Part shown: positions 18,130 through 29,300 of the stretch, one piece after another
How the letters are laid out: every line of letters begins with the position of its first letter
Position numbering within the stretch: position 1 is the first letter of the stretch
NCBI GenBank assembly: GCA_018985235.1
Contig: JADGIG010000016.1
Span: forward strand, 1 to 48,642
Length of the DNA: 48,642 bases
DNA from: Sanchytrium tribonematis
Taxonomy: Eukaryota; Sanchytriomycota; Sanchytriomycetes; Sanchytriales; Sanchytriaceae
Reading direction: 5' to 3'
Translations under genes and position numbers: made by a program
The notes under the pieces: generated by a model
Database searches by the model: none
What the model saw: the letters and a program-made list of their open reading frames with translations, nothing else
Told to the model about the DNA's origin: nothing

Positions 18130-18251
18130 CTTTTGTGAAAATTGATTGAAGATTAAGCTTTAAGTGAATATAATATTCATCTTAATCGGTGTATTAATAT
18201 CCAAATCAATTAATTCAATTTTTATCGAATAAAAAATTTTAATGGGGGTAG

Positions 18252-19166
18252 ATGCTACATATGGGTAAAAAAATTTTAGCACAACAAATTGCGGAACCTT
18301 ACATGAAAGAAATGTCAACAGCCATCAACCTTATGAAAATCAAGCCGAGATTAGTAGGTATATTGTCAAATAAAGATCCCTCCGCTGCAACTTATGCGAA
18401 ATGGACTAGAAATGCTTGTGAAAAAGTTGGAATTCAATTTAAATTATTGGAAGTCGAGAAGGAGCATATTGAAGAATCTATTCTGGATCTTAATAACGAC
18501 ATTACTGTTAACGGCATAATGATTTATTATCCAGTGTTCAATTCGGGACAGGACCAATATCTTCAATCAACAATTCTACCCATTAAAGATGTAGAAGGAT
18601 TATGCCAAACATTTCGATACAACATGTATAATAATATAAGATTTATGGACAATGAATGCACACAGAAATGTTTACTACCTTGCACACCATTAGCGGTTAT
18701 CAAAATTCTAGAATATCTTAACATTTACAATTCTATTTTAGATACTGGAAATCGCTTACATGGTAAAAAGATAACAGTGATAAATAGAAGCGAGATTGTT
18801 GGACGCCCTTTAGCCGCTTTGTTGGCCAATGATGGTGCAGATGTGTATAGTGTTGATGTGGAAAATATCAAGGAATTCAGCAGAGGAAGTGGTCTCAAAA
18901 ATAAGATCCACTCCACTAAAACTTGTAGTTTGAGTCTCGAAAATTGCTTAGCAGTAAGTGACGTCGTTATTACTGGTGTTCCAACCAAATCTTACAAAAT
19001 TAGTACAGAAAAATTGAAAGATGGAGTTGTTGCTATTAATTTTAGTACTTTCCAAAATTTTGATCAAGACATATTGGACAAATGTAGCATATATATTCCT
19101 TCAGTTGGTAAAGTCACAGTATCAATGCTTCAACGCAATTTAATTCGACTGGCTTCTTATCAATAA
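18252..19166 (+). CDS. MTD1: NAD-dependent methylenetetrahydrofolate dehydrogenase (MTD1 type)
   Basis: 304 aa. It oxidises 5,10-methylene-THF to methenyl-THF with NAD in the cytosol, feeding one-carbon units to purines. It resembles the monofunctional yeast Mtd1 rather than the bifunctional FolD type. Family features: SNKDPSAATYAKWTRNACEKVGI near residues 38-60, the GIMIYYPVF motif, LPCTPLAVIKILEYL, the nucleotide-binding stretch KKITVINRSEIVGRPLAALLANDGADVYSVDV, and the C-terminal IPSVGKVTVSMLQRNL. The start could also be the ATG three codons on (MGKK). It is divergent from the homeodomain gene and 39 bp ahead of the MST kinase. Confidence 0.93.
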   Translation: MLHMGKKILAQQIAEPYMKEMSTAINLMKIKPRLVGILSNKDPSAATYAKWTRNACEKVGIQFKLLEVEKEHIEESILDLNNDITVNGIMIYYPVFNSGQDQYLQSTILPIKDVEGLCQTFRYNMYNNIRFMDNECTQKCLLPCTPLAVIKILEYLNIYNSILDTGNRLHGKKITVINRSEIVGRPLAALLANDGADVYSVDVENIKEFSRGSGLKNKIHSTKTCSLSLENCLAVSDVVITGVPTKSYKISTEKLKDGVVAINFSTFQNFDQDILDKCSIYIPSVGKVTVSMLQRNLIRLASYQ

Positions 19167-19205
19167 ACTCAAATTTTTTAAAAATCAAACCTAAAACAAA
19201 GTAGA

Positions 19206-20553
19206 ATGAAAACAAATTATTCACTAATCGAGGAGATAGGAAATGGGTCATATGGAACAGTCTACAAGGCCGTTAATAATACAACCGGCGCACTCGTTGC
19301 TTTAAAGCAGGTTAGTATGGAGGATGGAACAATAATGAAAGAAATTGAATTTATGAAATCATGCAACAATGAGTATATCATCGGGTTGGATGATTATTAC
19401 ATTGAGGAAGAAACTTTGTATATTGCCATGGAATTCTGCCCTGCTGGTAGTATTGCTGATGTAATGAAGTATACTGAGTTAACTTTGAACGAGAAACAGA
19501 TTCAGTCTGTTGTAAGAGATGCCTTGTATGGTCTCGATTATCTTCATCAAAGATTAGCTATTCATAGGGACATTAAGGCTGGAAATTTGCTTTTAACAAA
19601 ACAAGGAAGAGTAAAACTGGGCGATTTTGGAGTCTCCGCAAGTTTAAGTGACGCAGTAAGAAAGAGAAACACAGTTATTGGGACGCCATATTGGATGGCT
19701 CCAGAAATAATTCAAGAAATAGGATACAATACATCGGCGGATATTTGGAGTTTAGGCATAACAATTATTGAGATGGCAGATTCTAAACCACCTTTTCATC
19801 ACATTCATCCCATGCGTGCCATTTTCATGATACCAAATAAACCACCGCCTACAGTCCAAGATCCTCCTAAATGGAGTTCGAAATTTAATGATTTTGTCAA
19901 ATGTTGCCTGGAAAAAATTCCGGATGAAAGACCAACGGCTAGACAATTGATAAATCACGATTTTGTAAAAAATGCGCCTGAATCTAATATCCTTTTAGAG
20001 CTAGTGCAGTTGTCACTTGAAATTAAATCTCGACGTAAATTTGAAAAAACTTCAAAAAGTTCCGAAAATATCGAAAAAGAACTAGATCAAGTCCCGCAAG
20101 GAACTATAAGAGGTGGAAACAATTCTGGGACAACAGTAATTCGTTCAGATGATAGCTCAAAATATGGTACTACAGTATATAATACCACAAGGATCGTAGA
20201 TGGCCATGACTCCGGAACAATGGTTCTAAAATTAGATGAAGACGACAAATCGGCAACCATACGCCCAAATAGGTACAATATTATTGCATCAAATTCTAAG
20301 ACAATTAGGCCATCGCAAACGAAAATAGACGTACTTTCAACTTACTAAGACTACCTTAATCCCTACAACTCAAAAAATGATTCCTGATTTGCTTGAAAGT
20401 ATAGAGAAAATGGAAAAAATTGAAATGGAGGAATACCTTCGAGTTGCTGATCGCAATCTAGAAAGAGAGCTGGATCAAATTAAGGATAAATATGCAAAGA
20501 AAAAGGAGCCTTTAATTTCGTCGATCCAAGCAAAGGAGAAAAAATTGGGTTAA
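19206..20553 (+). CDS. Hippo/MST-type Ste20 kinase with C-terminal SARAH domain (two exons)
   Basis: Exons 19206-20330 and 20350-20553 give 442 aa. The kinase domain (about 5-257) has IGNGSYGTVYKA, catalytic IHRDIKAGNLLL, DFGVSASL and the Ste20-group signature GTPYWMAPEII. A long Ser/Thr-rich linker carries repeated G-T-T/M-V units (GTTVIR, GTTVYN, GTMVLK), possible phosphosites. Exon 1 runs into TAA; removing a 19-nt intron joins it to MIPDLLESIEKMEKIEMEEY and then RELDQIKDKYAKKKEPLISSIQAKEKK, a clear SARAH helix like that ending MST1/2/Hippo. SARAH mediates homodimerisation and binding to Salvador/RASSF-type partners. The combination identifies the Hippo branch of Ste20 kinases. Confidence 0.94.
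20331..20349 (+). other. 19-nt intron separating kinase and SARAH domain
   Basis: GTACTTTCAACTTACTAAG, phase 0. Branch-like CTTAC, A at -6. Retention reads into TAA inside the intron and deletes the SARAH domain. Confidence 0.93.
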
Positions 20554-20569
20554 AGAAAATTCTTTAAAC

Positions 20570-20577
20570 TTTGGCGC
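20570..20577 (+). promoter_or_regulatory. TTTGGCGC (E2F/MBF-like) motif before STT3
   Basis: TTTGGCGC lies 8 bp before the first ATG of STT3 (20585), or 74 bp before the alternative ATG at 20651. It matches the E2F/DP consensus. It also appears, less perfectly, before the 934 gene and HIS3. Confidence 0.3.
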
Positions 20578-20584
20578 GTTGCGA

Positions 20585-22745
20585 ATGAGTAGATCTAGAT
20601 TAATATATTATCTTGTAAATAAATTAAAATGTTTGAAATGTTTTTGTAACATGGGAGCGCCAAGTTCGCAATGGATTTTGTTGATCCTGACGATGATTTG
20701 GATTTGCGCATTTTCTTCCCGATTATTTTCAGTAGTGCGATTTGAAAGCATTATTCACGAGTTTGATCCTTGGTTCAACTATAGAAGCACAATCAAGCTT
20801 GTACAAGATGGGTTTTATAATTTTCTTAATTGGTTTGATGAGCGAAGTTGGTATCCACTCGGAAGAGTTGTTGGAGGCACAGTGTATCCAGGAATCATGT
20901 TCACCTCTGGTATTTTGCACTATTTGCTGAATTTTATTCTGCATGTTCCAATAGATATTCGTGAAATTTGCGTTTTTCTTGCACCACTTTTTTCTGGTCT
21001 AACTTCTTTGGCGGTTTTTTTACTGACTAAAGAACTCAAAGATACAACAGCAGGCCTTTTAGCAGCAGTCTTTATTGGTATTGCTCCAGGATATATATCT
21101 AGAAGTGTAGCTGGCTCCTATGATAATGAAGCAATTGCTATATTTTTATTGATGTGGACTTTTTATCTTTGGATCAAAAGCATCAAAACTGGAAGCCCAT
21201 TTTTGGCTATGTGCACTAGCTTGTCATATTTTTACATGGTATCTGCCTGGGGCGGGTATGTTTTTATAACTAATATGATCCCGCTGCACGTTTTCATACT
21301 TTTAATCATGGGAAGATTTAGCACCAAACTATATAAAGTTTTCTGCACGTATTACGTTATAGGTTTGATTGCAAGTATGCAAATTCCGTTTGTTGGATTC
21401 ATTCCAGTTATTTCTAATGAACATATGGCACCCCTAGGTGTTTTCGGTTTGATACAACTTCTAGGATTTATAGAATTTTTAAAAAATCATTTAGGAGAGC
21501 GCACTTATAAACATGTATCTCGATTTATTGTTGTTGGTGTATTTTGCGCAGGTGTCTCTGGTTTAATTTTGCTGACATTGAGTGGCAAAATCGCGCCTTG
21601 GACCGGCCGATTTTATTCGCTTTTTGATACTGAATATGCAAAAAAGCATATCCCCATTATAGCTTCTGTATCAGAACACCAGCCGCCGGCATGGGGATCT
21701 TTTTTCTTTGACTTGCATTTTCTCATAGCTCTTTTTCCAGCGGGTCTCTTTTGGATGTTTCGAAATCCAATTAAAAACGAGCATGTTTTTATAATTGTTT
21801 ATTCGATATTTGGTACCTACTTCTCTGCAATAATGATTCGGCTAATGTTAACTCTTACCCCAATTGTTTGTGTTTGTGCAGCAATAGCTCTCAGTGCTTT
21901 GCTTCAAAAGGTAAGAAAACTTCCTACACAATATGCAGATGTAAAATTTATTGCTTATCCAGCAATATTTGTTTTATTATGTCACTTTGTTTTACATTGT
22001 ACTTGGGTCACATCAAATGCATATAGTTCTCCATCAGTTGTACTGGCTTCATATAATCAGAAAGGAGAGCAAGTTATAATTGGTAATCGACACTTATTTA
22101 GATGATTTCAGAGAAGCCTATTATTGGCTTAACCAAAATACTCACGAAGATGATAAAATTGCTGCATGGTGGGATTATGGGTATCAAATCACTGGATTTT
22201 CAAATCGAACTGTTCTTGTAGACAACAACACTTGGAATAATTCCCATATCGCGACCGTTGGCAGAGCCATGGCCAGTTCAGAATCAGATTCATACCCAAT
22301 TTTACATAAGCACGATGTTGAATACTTATTGGTAATTTTTGGGGGATTGATCGGATATTCAGGTGACGATATTAATAAGTTTTTGTGGATGATACGAATT
22401 GGCGAAGGAGTATACCCAGAGCATATTCACGAAAGAGATTTTTTTACTCGCCGTGGTGAATATAGAATAGACGATGATGCCACAAAAACTATGAAAAAGT
22501 CTATAATGTTCAAAATGTCTTACTACAGATATAACGATATTATGGGTGGAAAAGGAATGGACTATGTAAGAAGAACGCCTACCGTCAGTAAGCCCATTAG
22601 ATTGTCTACTATTGAAGAAGCTTTTACCAGTGAAAATTGGATAGTTCGAATTTACAAAGTCAAAAAGCCCGACTTTTTAGGCAGAAAATTACAAGAGGCG
22701 CAAGCTTTTGACGTCGGACGAAGAAGAACAAATACGAAGAAATAA
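20585..22745 (+). CDS. STT3: Oligosaccharyltransferase catalytic subunit STT3 (two exons)
   Basis: Exons 20585-22082 and 22102-22745 give 713 aa, matching yeast Stt3 (about 718). It transfers the lipid-linked glycan to Asn in N-x-S/T in the ER lumen. The first lumenal loop has [15 protein letters not shown], with the metal-binding Asp. [12 protein letters not shown] and [16 protein letters not shown], the external loop with SVSEHQP, follow. Multiple membrane helices run to about residue 490. Exon 2 holds the invariant WWDYGYQI and [10 protein letters not shown]. Removing the 19-nt intron restores [16 protein letters not shown] 20651 (MGAPSSQW...) may be the true start, as the first 22 residues look unlike STT3. 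Confidence 0.97.
22083..22101 (+). other. 19-nt intron in STT3
   Basis: GTAATCGACACTTATTTAG, phase 1 (G|AT). Branch-like CTTAT, A at -6. Separates the membrane part from the lumenal WWDYG catalytic domain. Confidence 0.95.
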
Positions 22746-22768
22746 ACTAAGTCCCTTGAAACTTTTTC

Positions 22769-23165
22769 ATGAATTCACAACCTCCACAAAATAGAAAACA
22801 TCAATGGTGCCTGGACACGCTTCAAACTTGTAGGGATATTTGTCATCCAACTACAGATATTTCGTGTAACGACGGTACATTAAATTATACCTGTCCTTGT
22901 GATATCAGTAAGCAGCCAAAATCTATTGAGATATATTCTTGCGGTTATGCTGTTGATGTATGCAAATACAAATGTCCAACGTATGCCATATTTATTTAGC
23001 AATGATACAGTGTGTTCAAACTACTGCGAAAGCCAAAGATGTTTACCACAAATTACTATAGTTCAAAAGCCAAATAATAACTCCGCTATACAGTTTGACG
23101 CAGGAGTTGCGGAGATGTCAGTATCTGTTATTTTTTATGTTTTGATGATAATTTTATTAAAATAA
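22769..23165 (+). CDS. Small Cys-rich protein with fungal DUF7707-like domain (two exons)
   Basis: Exons 22769-22980 and 23000-23165 give 125 aa. The Cys pattern (WC, TCRDIC, SCNDGTLNYTCPCD, YSCGYAVDVCKYKC, VCSNYC, RCLPQ) follows the layout of a Cys-rich domain common in secreted or GPI-anchored fungal proteins (DUF7707 as I recall it). The C-terminus ends in a hydrophobic run SVSVIFYVLMIILLK, like a GPI-attachment signal or tail anchor. Unusually, no N-terminal signal peptide is seen and only 23 bp separate it from the STT3 stop, so an unrecognised upstream exon or an unusual secretion route is implied. Splicing of the 19-nt intron restores KCPTNDTVCSNYC with its Cys spacing. Confidence 0.75.
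22981..22999 (+). other. 19-nt intron in the Cys-rich protein gene
   Basis: GTATGCCATATTTATTTAG, phase 2 (AC|C). Branch-like TTTAT, A at -6. Retention gives a stop at the intron end (TAG) and loses the C-terminal third. Confidence 0.88.
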
Positions 23166-23170
23166 TGCTA

Positions 23171-24433
23171 CTACTTTAATAAAGTCAATGGATTTTCAAG
23201 ATACGATTTCAAAGTTTTCATGAAAGTAGCACCAACTGCACCATCAACTATTCTGTGATCAAAAGACGCAGTTAATGTCAAAATTCTAGTGGGCACAATT
23301 TTTTCATTGCCGCCTTCCATAACGATGGCGACTTCATTTTTTATACCGGCTACTGCCAATATTCCGGATTGTGGTGGATTGATTATCGCGTTGAACTGAT
23401 CAATTCCGTACATGCCAAGATTAGATACACAAAACGACCCTCCTTGATAGTCTTCCGGTTTTAATTGACTATTTTTAGCTTTTTCGGCAAGTGTCTTCGA
23501 TAATTCATTCAACGCGGTGAGACCAAGTTTGTCAGCATTTCTTATAATAGGGGTTATTAGTCCCTTCTCAGTTGCCACCGCCATTGATAAATCCACAGAA
23601 TTGTATTTTCGAATATAGTCTCCCATCCAAGAGCAATTGACTTCTGAATGATCCCTTAGGGTCAAAGCTGTAGCTTTGTTCACAAAATCATTTATCGAAG
23701 CTGAAATAGACTGCTCCTTTAAAGATCGGCGAAGAACTACTAGCTTGTCAACATTCACCTTACTGGTCAAATAATAATGAGGAATATTGGCCTTGCTGTC
23801 AGTTAGACGTGAGGCTATAGTTTTTCTCATTTGTGAAACGGATTCTTCAGTAAAATTAGGTTTTGAAATAGAGGAGCTACCTTTAAATTTTATATAGTCA
23901 TTTAAAACAACTCTGCCGTTGGGTCCACTCCCTTTGATATTTTCAATTTTGATTTTTTCTAGACTGGCCAATTTTTTAACCAAAGGTGATGCTTTACTAT
24001 TAGTGACCTGTTTTGTTTCTTTAATTGTTTTCGTAGAAGCCTCCTTCTTCAAGGATGGCTCTGGGGATACCTGAGTTGGTTGCTTCTCTCCTTTTGAAGA
24101 GCTATTATTATCCTTGGGGGCTTCAAAATCCTTGAATTTTTCAACATCTTCCAAGCTTTCACACAAAACAGCTATGGCTGTACCAACTTTTATGTCCTTG
24201 GATCCATCTTCAAAGAAAGTCTTGGCCAAAAAACCATCGTCCTGAAATTCGAATTCCATGTTGGCTTTATCTGTTTCAATTTCAGCTAAGATATCACCAG
24301 GCGACAATTGATCGCCTATCTTTTTTCTCCATTCTGAGATGTTTCCTTGAGTCATAGTCGGAGATAAAGCGGGCATGTTGATTATTTGATGGATAGGTTT
24401 TTGCATAAGTCGAAAACGAAACATAGACAACAT
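23171..24433 (-). CDS. LAT1: Dihydrolipoyllysine acetyltransferase (E2 of pyruvate dehydrogenase)
   Basis: 420 aa mitochondrial protein. Basic presequence (MLSMFRFRLMQK), then one lipoyl domain with the lipoylated Lys in EIETDKANMEFE near residue 54. A charged/Ser-rich linker follows, then the E3/E1-binding domain (ASPLVKKLASLEKIKIENIKGSGPNGRVVLNDY, about 148-182). The catalytic acetyltransferase domain ends with SFDHRIVDGAVGA, where His and Asp are catalytic. It transfers acetyl groups to CoA in the pyruvate dehydrogenase core. The PALSPTM motif before the lipoyl domain distinguishes it from branched-chain E2. It converges on the Cys-rich gene, with 5 bp between stops. Confidence 0.96.
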   Translation of the reverse strand: MLSMFRFRLMQKPIHQIINMPALSPTMTQGNISEWRKKIGDQLSPGDILAEIETDKANMEFEFQDDGFLAKTFFEDGSKDIKVGTAIAVLCESLEDVEKFKDFEAPKDNNSSSKGEKQPTQVSPEPSLKKEASTKTIKETKQVTNSKASPLVKKLASLEKIKIENIKGSGPNGRVVLNDYIKFKGSSSISKPNFTEESVSQMRKTIASRLTDSKANIPHYYLTSKVNVDKLVVLRRSLKEQSISASINDFVNKATALTLRDHSEVNCSWMGDYIRKYNSVDLSMAVATEKGLITPIIRNADKLGLTALNELSKTLAEKAKNSQLKPEDYQGGSFCVSNLGMYGIDQFNAIINPPQSGILAVAGIKNEVAIVMEGGNEKIVPTRILTLTASFDHRIVDGAVGATFMKTLKSYLENPLTLLK

Positions 24434-24439
24434 CTTACT

Positions 24440-25042
24440 TCAAGGAGAAACTTTTATTTTTTTTACTACATAGACAAAGTAATGAAAATCTTTTCCCAAA
24501 GTGTAAATTTTCTGGACTTCCAGATCGCAAAGCTTAAAGATAGGTTTTCTGAAGTGGGGTTGTCCAAAAGTTGCATAAATATAAACTCCATCTGAAGATA
24601 GAATTCGAAAAATTTCCCTTAAAGCTTTACATGCATCCTCAAAGTCTTCCACTTTAGGATCCCATACATTCGCGTCGCAGAGCAAAGCGTCCAGTGTGCC
24701 TTTATCGATGATGGCATCAATAGAGTCTGATCGAATTGGGATTGATGTTATGTCAATTATTGACCACTCATAACACGAAAACATTGATTTCATCTTACTA
24801 ATAACAACTACAGAATAGTCAATATTGATTGTCAGCTCCTTCTGTAGATCTACACCCAACTGTGAGTTGCCACATCCAATATGAAGAAAAGTACAAAATT
24901 GAGTACTATCTTGTAAAATATTCGATATACATTCCAATATGTCATTGTATCTAGATTCAAACCATTCAAAGGAGGTTTCGTTTTGATATCGAGCTTCCCA
25001 ATAATTTTTCGACTTGAACTTTGAATTTGAATTTGACAGCAT
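24440..25042 (-). CDS. EEF1A lysine methyltransferase 4-like methyltransferase
   Basis: 200 aa seven-beta-strand SAM-dependent methyltransferase. Family features: YWEARYQNETSFEWFESRYND at the N-terminus, the SAM-binding motif LHIGCGNSQLG, DYSVVVISKMK, the IIDKGTLDALLC signature (family: V-x-x-KGTLDAL), and C-terminal PHFRKPIF plus FHYFVYVVKK. The METTL13 / EEF1AKMT4 / Efm-type group methylates lysine residues of elongation factor 1A. The exact site cannot be read from sequence. It sits 6 bp upstream of the PDH E2 ATG on the same strand and is head-to-head with the acyl-CoA dehydrogenase (34 bp). Confidence 0.86.
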   Translation of the reverse strand: MLSNSNSKFKSKNYWEARYQNETSFEWFESRYNDILECISNILQDSTQFCTFLHIGCGNSQLGVDLQKELTINIDYSVVVISKMKSMFSCYEWSIIDITSIPIRSDSIDAIIDKGTLDALLCDANVWDPKVEDFEDACKALREIFRILSSDGVYIYATFGQPHFRKPIFKLCDLEVQKIYTLGKDFHYFVYVVKKIKVSP

Positions 25043-25076
25043 CTTTTTGTAGGAGACTTTGACACGAATCTAACAC

Positions 25077-26288
25077 ATGCATAGATATTCAAAAAGATTT
25101 AATTCAATAGTTCAACATACCATTAATCATGCTAATAAAGATTCGGAATTTATTCAAAGTTTACATAAATTTTGCCAAACTCATATCAAGCCATATGCTA
25201 AATCAATTGATTCATCAAATTCATTTAAAAAGGATTTGATGTTGAAGTTGGGAGAGCTGGGAATTTTAGGTGTAACTGCTAAAGAAGAATACGGTGGATT
25301 AGGATTAGGATATTTTGACCATGTTTTAGCGATGCAGGCTGTTAGCAGAGCAAGCGCTTCTATTGGGTTAAGTTATGGTGCGCACTCTAATCTATGTGTT
25401 AACCAAATAGTTCGCCATGGTTCAGATGAACAATTGGCAAGATATTTACCAAAATTGATTAGCGGAGAGCATGTAGGTTTTCTTGCAATGAGTGAACCAA
25501 ACAGTGGAAGTGACGTCGTCAGTATGAGGACAAGAGCGGATTTGGTTGGAGACACATACATTTTGAATGGAACAAAATTTTGGATAACAAATGGCGATGT
25601 AGCAGATGTTGGTATTGTATATGCGAAAACTGGAAAAAAGATAACTGCCTTTATTGTTGAGAAGGGAATGAAAGGATTTACAACCCACCAAAAATTAGAC
25701 AAATTAGGTATGAGAGGGTCAAATACCTGTGAACTCGTCTTTGATAATGTAGAGATTCCAAAAGAAAATATTCTTGGTGAGCTTGATAAGGGTGTCTATG
25801 TTCTTATGAGTGGTCTTGACAGTGAAAGACTAGTCCTGGCTGCAGGACCTATAGGCATTATGGATAATTGTATGGAAATTGTTTTGCCGTATGTTCATCA
25901 AAGGAAGCAGTTTAATAGACCTATTGGAACTTTTCAATTGATGCAAGGTAAAATTGCAGACATGTATACCACTTGGAGTGCAAGCAAAGCCTACCTTTAT
26001 TCGGTTTCCAGGCAAATTGACCAACGTAAAGAAAAAAGTCGTTCTAGCAAGTTGACTAAAGATAGTGAAATGAACAAAGATTGTGCCGGAGTCATTCTAT
26101 ACTGCGCAGAAAATGCAACTCAGATGGCACTCCAGAGTATTCAGTGTCTTGGTGGTAATGGCTACATTAATGAATATGATACAGGCAGATTATTAAGAGA
26201 TGCCAAACTATACGAAATTGGAGCAGGAACAAGCGAGGTTAGAAGAATGATTATCGGACGCGAGCTTAATGACGAGTGGGCGCAGTGA
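25077..26288 (+). CDS. IVD: Isovaleryl-CoA dehydrogenase
   Basis: 403 aa flavoprotein of mitochondrial leucine breakdown, oxidising isovaleryl-CoA to 3-methylcrotonyl-CoA. Nearly every acyl-CoA dehydrogenase landmark matches the IVD branch: [88 protein letters not shown] and [22 protein letters not shown]. The N-terminus ([14 protein letters not shown]) fits a presequence. Oddity: compared with the family there are about 12 extra residues (around [12 protein letters not shown]) just before [10 protein letters not shown]. With the branched-chain E2 8 kb away it implies leucine catabolism. Confidence 0.95.
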   Translation: MHRYSKRFNSIVQHTINHANKDSEFIQSLHKFCQTHIKPYAKSIDSSNSFKKDLMLKLGELGILGVTAKEEYGGLGLGYFDHVLAMQAVSRASASIGLSYGAHSNLCVNQIVRHGSDEQLARYLPKLISGEHVGFLAMSEPNSGSDVVSMRTRADLVGDTYILNGTKFWITNGDVADVGIVYAKTGKKITAFIVEKGMKGFTTHQKLDKLGMRGSNTCELVFDNVEIPKENILGELDKGVYVLMSGLDSERLVLAAGPIGIMDNCMEIVLPYVHQRKQFNRPIGTFQLMQGKIADMYTTWSASKAYLYSVSRQIDQRKEKSRSSKLTKDSEMNKDCAGVILYCAENATQMALQSIQCLGGNGYINEYDTGRLLRDAKLYEIGAGTSEVRRMIIGRELNDEWAQ

Positions 26289-26316
26289 ATAAATTGGTTC
26301 ATTTGTATATTTCTCC

Positions 26317-29300
26317 ATGTTTAAAAATCATTGGAAAATTAGAAAAGAAAAGTACGAGGGATTAAAAGCAGAAGAGATTTTACCAGAATATTTCTCCGAA
26401 CCCAATGCACTATGCTTGGGTCTTTTGTATAGTAAGATAGATAATAATTACATACAATCAAATTCAAGAGTAATTATTCCTTGTCTAATGAGACAGTTGC
26501 TAAAAAAAACTGAGACAGAAAGCTTCTTGATATCTGCAATTGTATTTTACCCTGCCTCATTTTGGGAAGAACTCAAAAAAATATCCGCGGAAAATAATAT
26601 CAAACTGATTATCAAAAATCTTAATGTTGCTATAGATATCGCTAAAACAAATATAGTTGTGTACAAATCTCTTAAAGGAGACCAACTTCAACAGATATCT
26701 GAGCTTTTTGCACATGCAAATCAACAAATACGCCAACTCACATCAGATTTTTTTATTTTTGTTGGCCAATACCACAAAATTTCAAAATACATCCAAAAAT
26801 GCTCCGATAGTTTGAAATTAAGCCTCGTTGAAAAAATTAAATCGTTTAAGCCAAACGATGAAGAATCAATTGATAATCACGTAATTCAAAACGAATCTGA
26901 TCGGATGGAAATTGATGTCAAACCTTTGAATCTTGAAGCAGACGAGAGAGATTATTTTTTAAATAGTCTTACAGAGCATCTGAATGTGACAGAGACAAAA
27001 AAAGTGGCTCTTAACATACCATTAGACGAATTGCAAAATACAAAGTGGAAAATTAAATTTGAAGCACTCAACTCAATTATCGACATTATAAAGCCGCTAA
27101 ACCATGAAGAATATTTTGAGATATTTCTTAAAACTAAATTACTAAAATCTCTTAATGTAATTAGCCATCCTTCATTACCTAACAGACTTGACGACAATTT
27201 ACTTGAGCTCATGATACCCCTTTTGAGGGACAAGAATGTAAATGTCTGCGCTGCTGCTGCTCAAATTTCTCTTTTCGCATTAAAATTTAATAGGTCTGAA
27301 GCTTTTGCTTTTTCAATAATGTCTTTGGCAATTGACCGACTGAAAGACAAAAAGCAGGTTTATCAAGATTTGCTGCAAACTTGCTGTTGTTTGTGCTCCA
27401 TGAACTCAGATCTCGTGATAGAAATGTTGTCTGCCGCAATCAGTCACAAAATCCCGCTTATCAAAATTTCTGTTCTCGCAAGTCTGCTAAACGTTTTTAA
27501 GTTACTTCCGTTGCTTTCTTACAAAGCATGGGTTGAAGTTATTTCGAAGAATATAGATGATCGAGATGGCAAGGTGAGGGACTTTACCTTTGAGCTTCTT
27601 GGCTTAATCAAATACATTGGGTTAAAAAATAATAAGGAAATTGCATTTGATTTCGATAAATTTAAATTAGATAAAATTAATTCTTACTTTGAACTATACG
27701 ACAAGCAGATGAAAAAAGTTCAGTTTTTAAACGTAGTTTTATTGTTTAATCCGGCCAACCCTGGGGATAATTTTAAAGCAAATAACGCTCAAGAGCGAAA
27801 GACAAACCAACTACCAAAGAAAGTGACTATCAAATCAAGTTTAAAGAAAAAAAGAAAATTAGAGGAAAGAACTCCACAAAAAAAGGCCGCCTTATCCCAT
27901 TTACTAGAAGAAAAAATAATTCCTTTACAATATACCGACGAAGATAGTACATGGTTAGTCTCAAAGTATTTGAGTGAGGAGGATATTAAGGGTTTAAAGT
28001 CACCAGATTGGAAAACACGCCTGGAAATAGTCAAGGGTCTAGACTTCGCCTGCAGTTTTGAAGAGAGAGCCCGAATTTTTCAATTCAGTCCAGGCTTTGG
28101 TGAAAAAAATTTCCAGGTTTGTCACGCGATTTTAGAGAAACTTATTAATATAAAAGAGCCAATTAGTGGTAGCCATGTCAGCTTGATTGCGACTTTTTTG
28201 ATAGATAGAATGACAGATTTAAAACTTTCTGCAATCGTTAAACTAGTGTTGAAATCCTTGATCGAAAATTCCACTGTCGATACTGTGATTAAAAGTATTC
28301 TTAGTTATGCGATAAATACTAAAAGCCCAAAGTTTCACATTGAATTTGCTAACTGGATGTACGAGTCGACTATGGAATTTGGATCATTTACGGTTCCTGC
28401 TTCTTTAGAATTGTATGCCAAAATGTGTCTCAAACATTCAAACCAAAAACTTCGTACTGAAATCTTAAAAGTAATCGGCACCCTCAATATGAAAGGAATT
28501 TTTGTGGAATTGAGCGATTCACAAATGAAGGTCGTTGGCGAATACAATGCAAATGCCCCTGGTATTAAGCGCCATAAATCTGTCAAGCCTAATAATAATT
28601 TGAGCGATTATTCAGAAAAAATCTCTGCCCTAATTCCTTCGCTGAGAGAAAAGCAATGGAAATTGCGTAAGGAAGCTCTGCTACAATTAAAAACTTATTT
28701 TGAAAGCAATACTATGGACAATATTGCATTCGTATATCCGGCTCTTCGAGAGCGACTGTTAGATAGTAACAAGAATCTTATTGTAGTAACTTTGAATGTA
28801 ATATCGAAAAATCGCTGCCCCTCAATTTTGAAATGCAAAGAATTGATCCACCAAATATGTATTTGTTTTGGCGATACCAAAGTTCAAATTAGAGATGCAG
28901 CCATGAACTGTTTACAAGACATCTCAAAAATTGTTCCTTTATTGGACATCATATCACTACTTGGCACTTTTTTGGTCAATGATAACCTTAATATTACTAA
29001 AGAGATTTTACGTTTTATCACTGTCAGCATAACACCAGATTTTAATATCGATTTAATCGCTGAAAGCATTGTTAATTGCCTCAATTCAAAGCACATTGAG
29101 GTTAAAAAATACTCTCAAACACTCTTAGCCAATATAAGTGTGGCTGTACTCAAAAAACTACTCCCAAATGAACAATTTTTGTCAGTACAACTTTATTTAA
29201 ACTTGAATGAAAAAACAGAAGAAGGGGCTATAATTTCAATCTCAAGTTGCGCTTTACCTAAGGCTGATAGAATGTTAAAAAATTGGGATTTTAATAAGCT

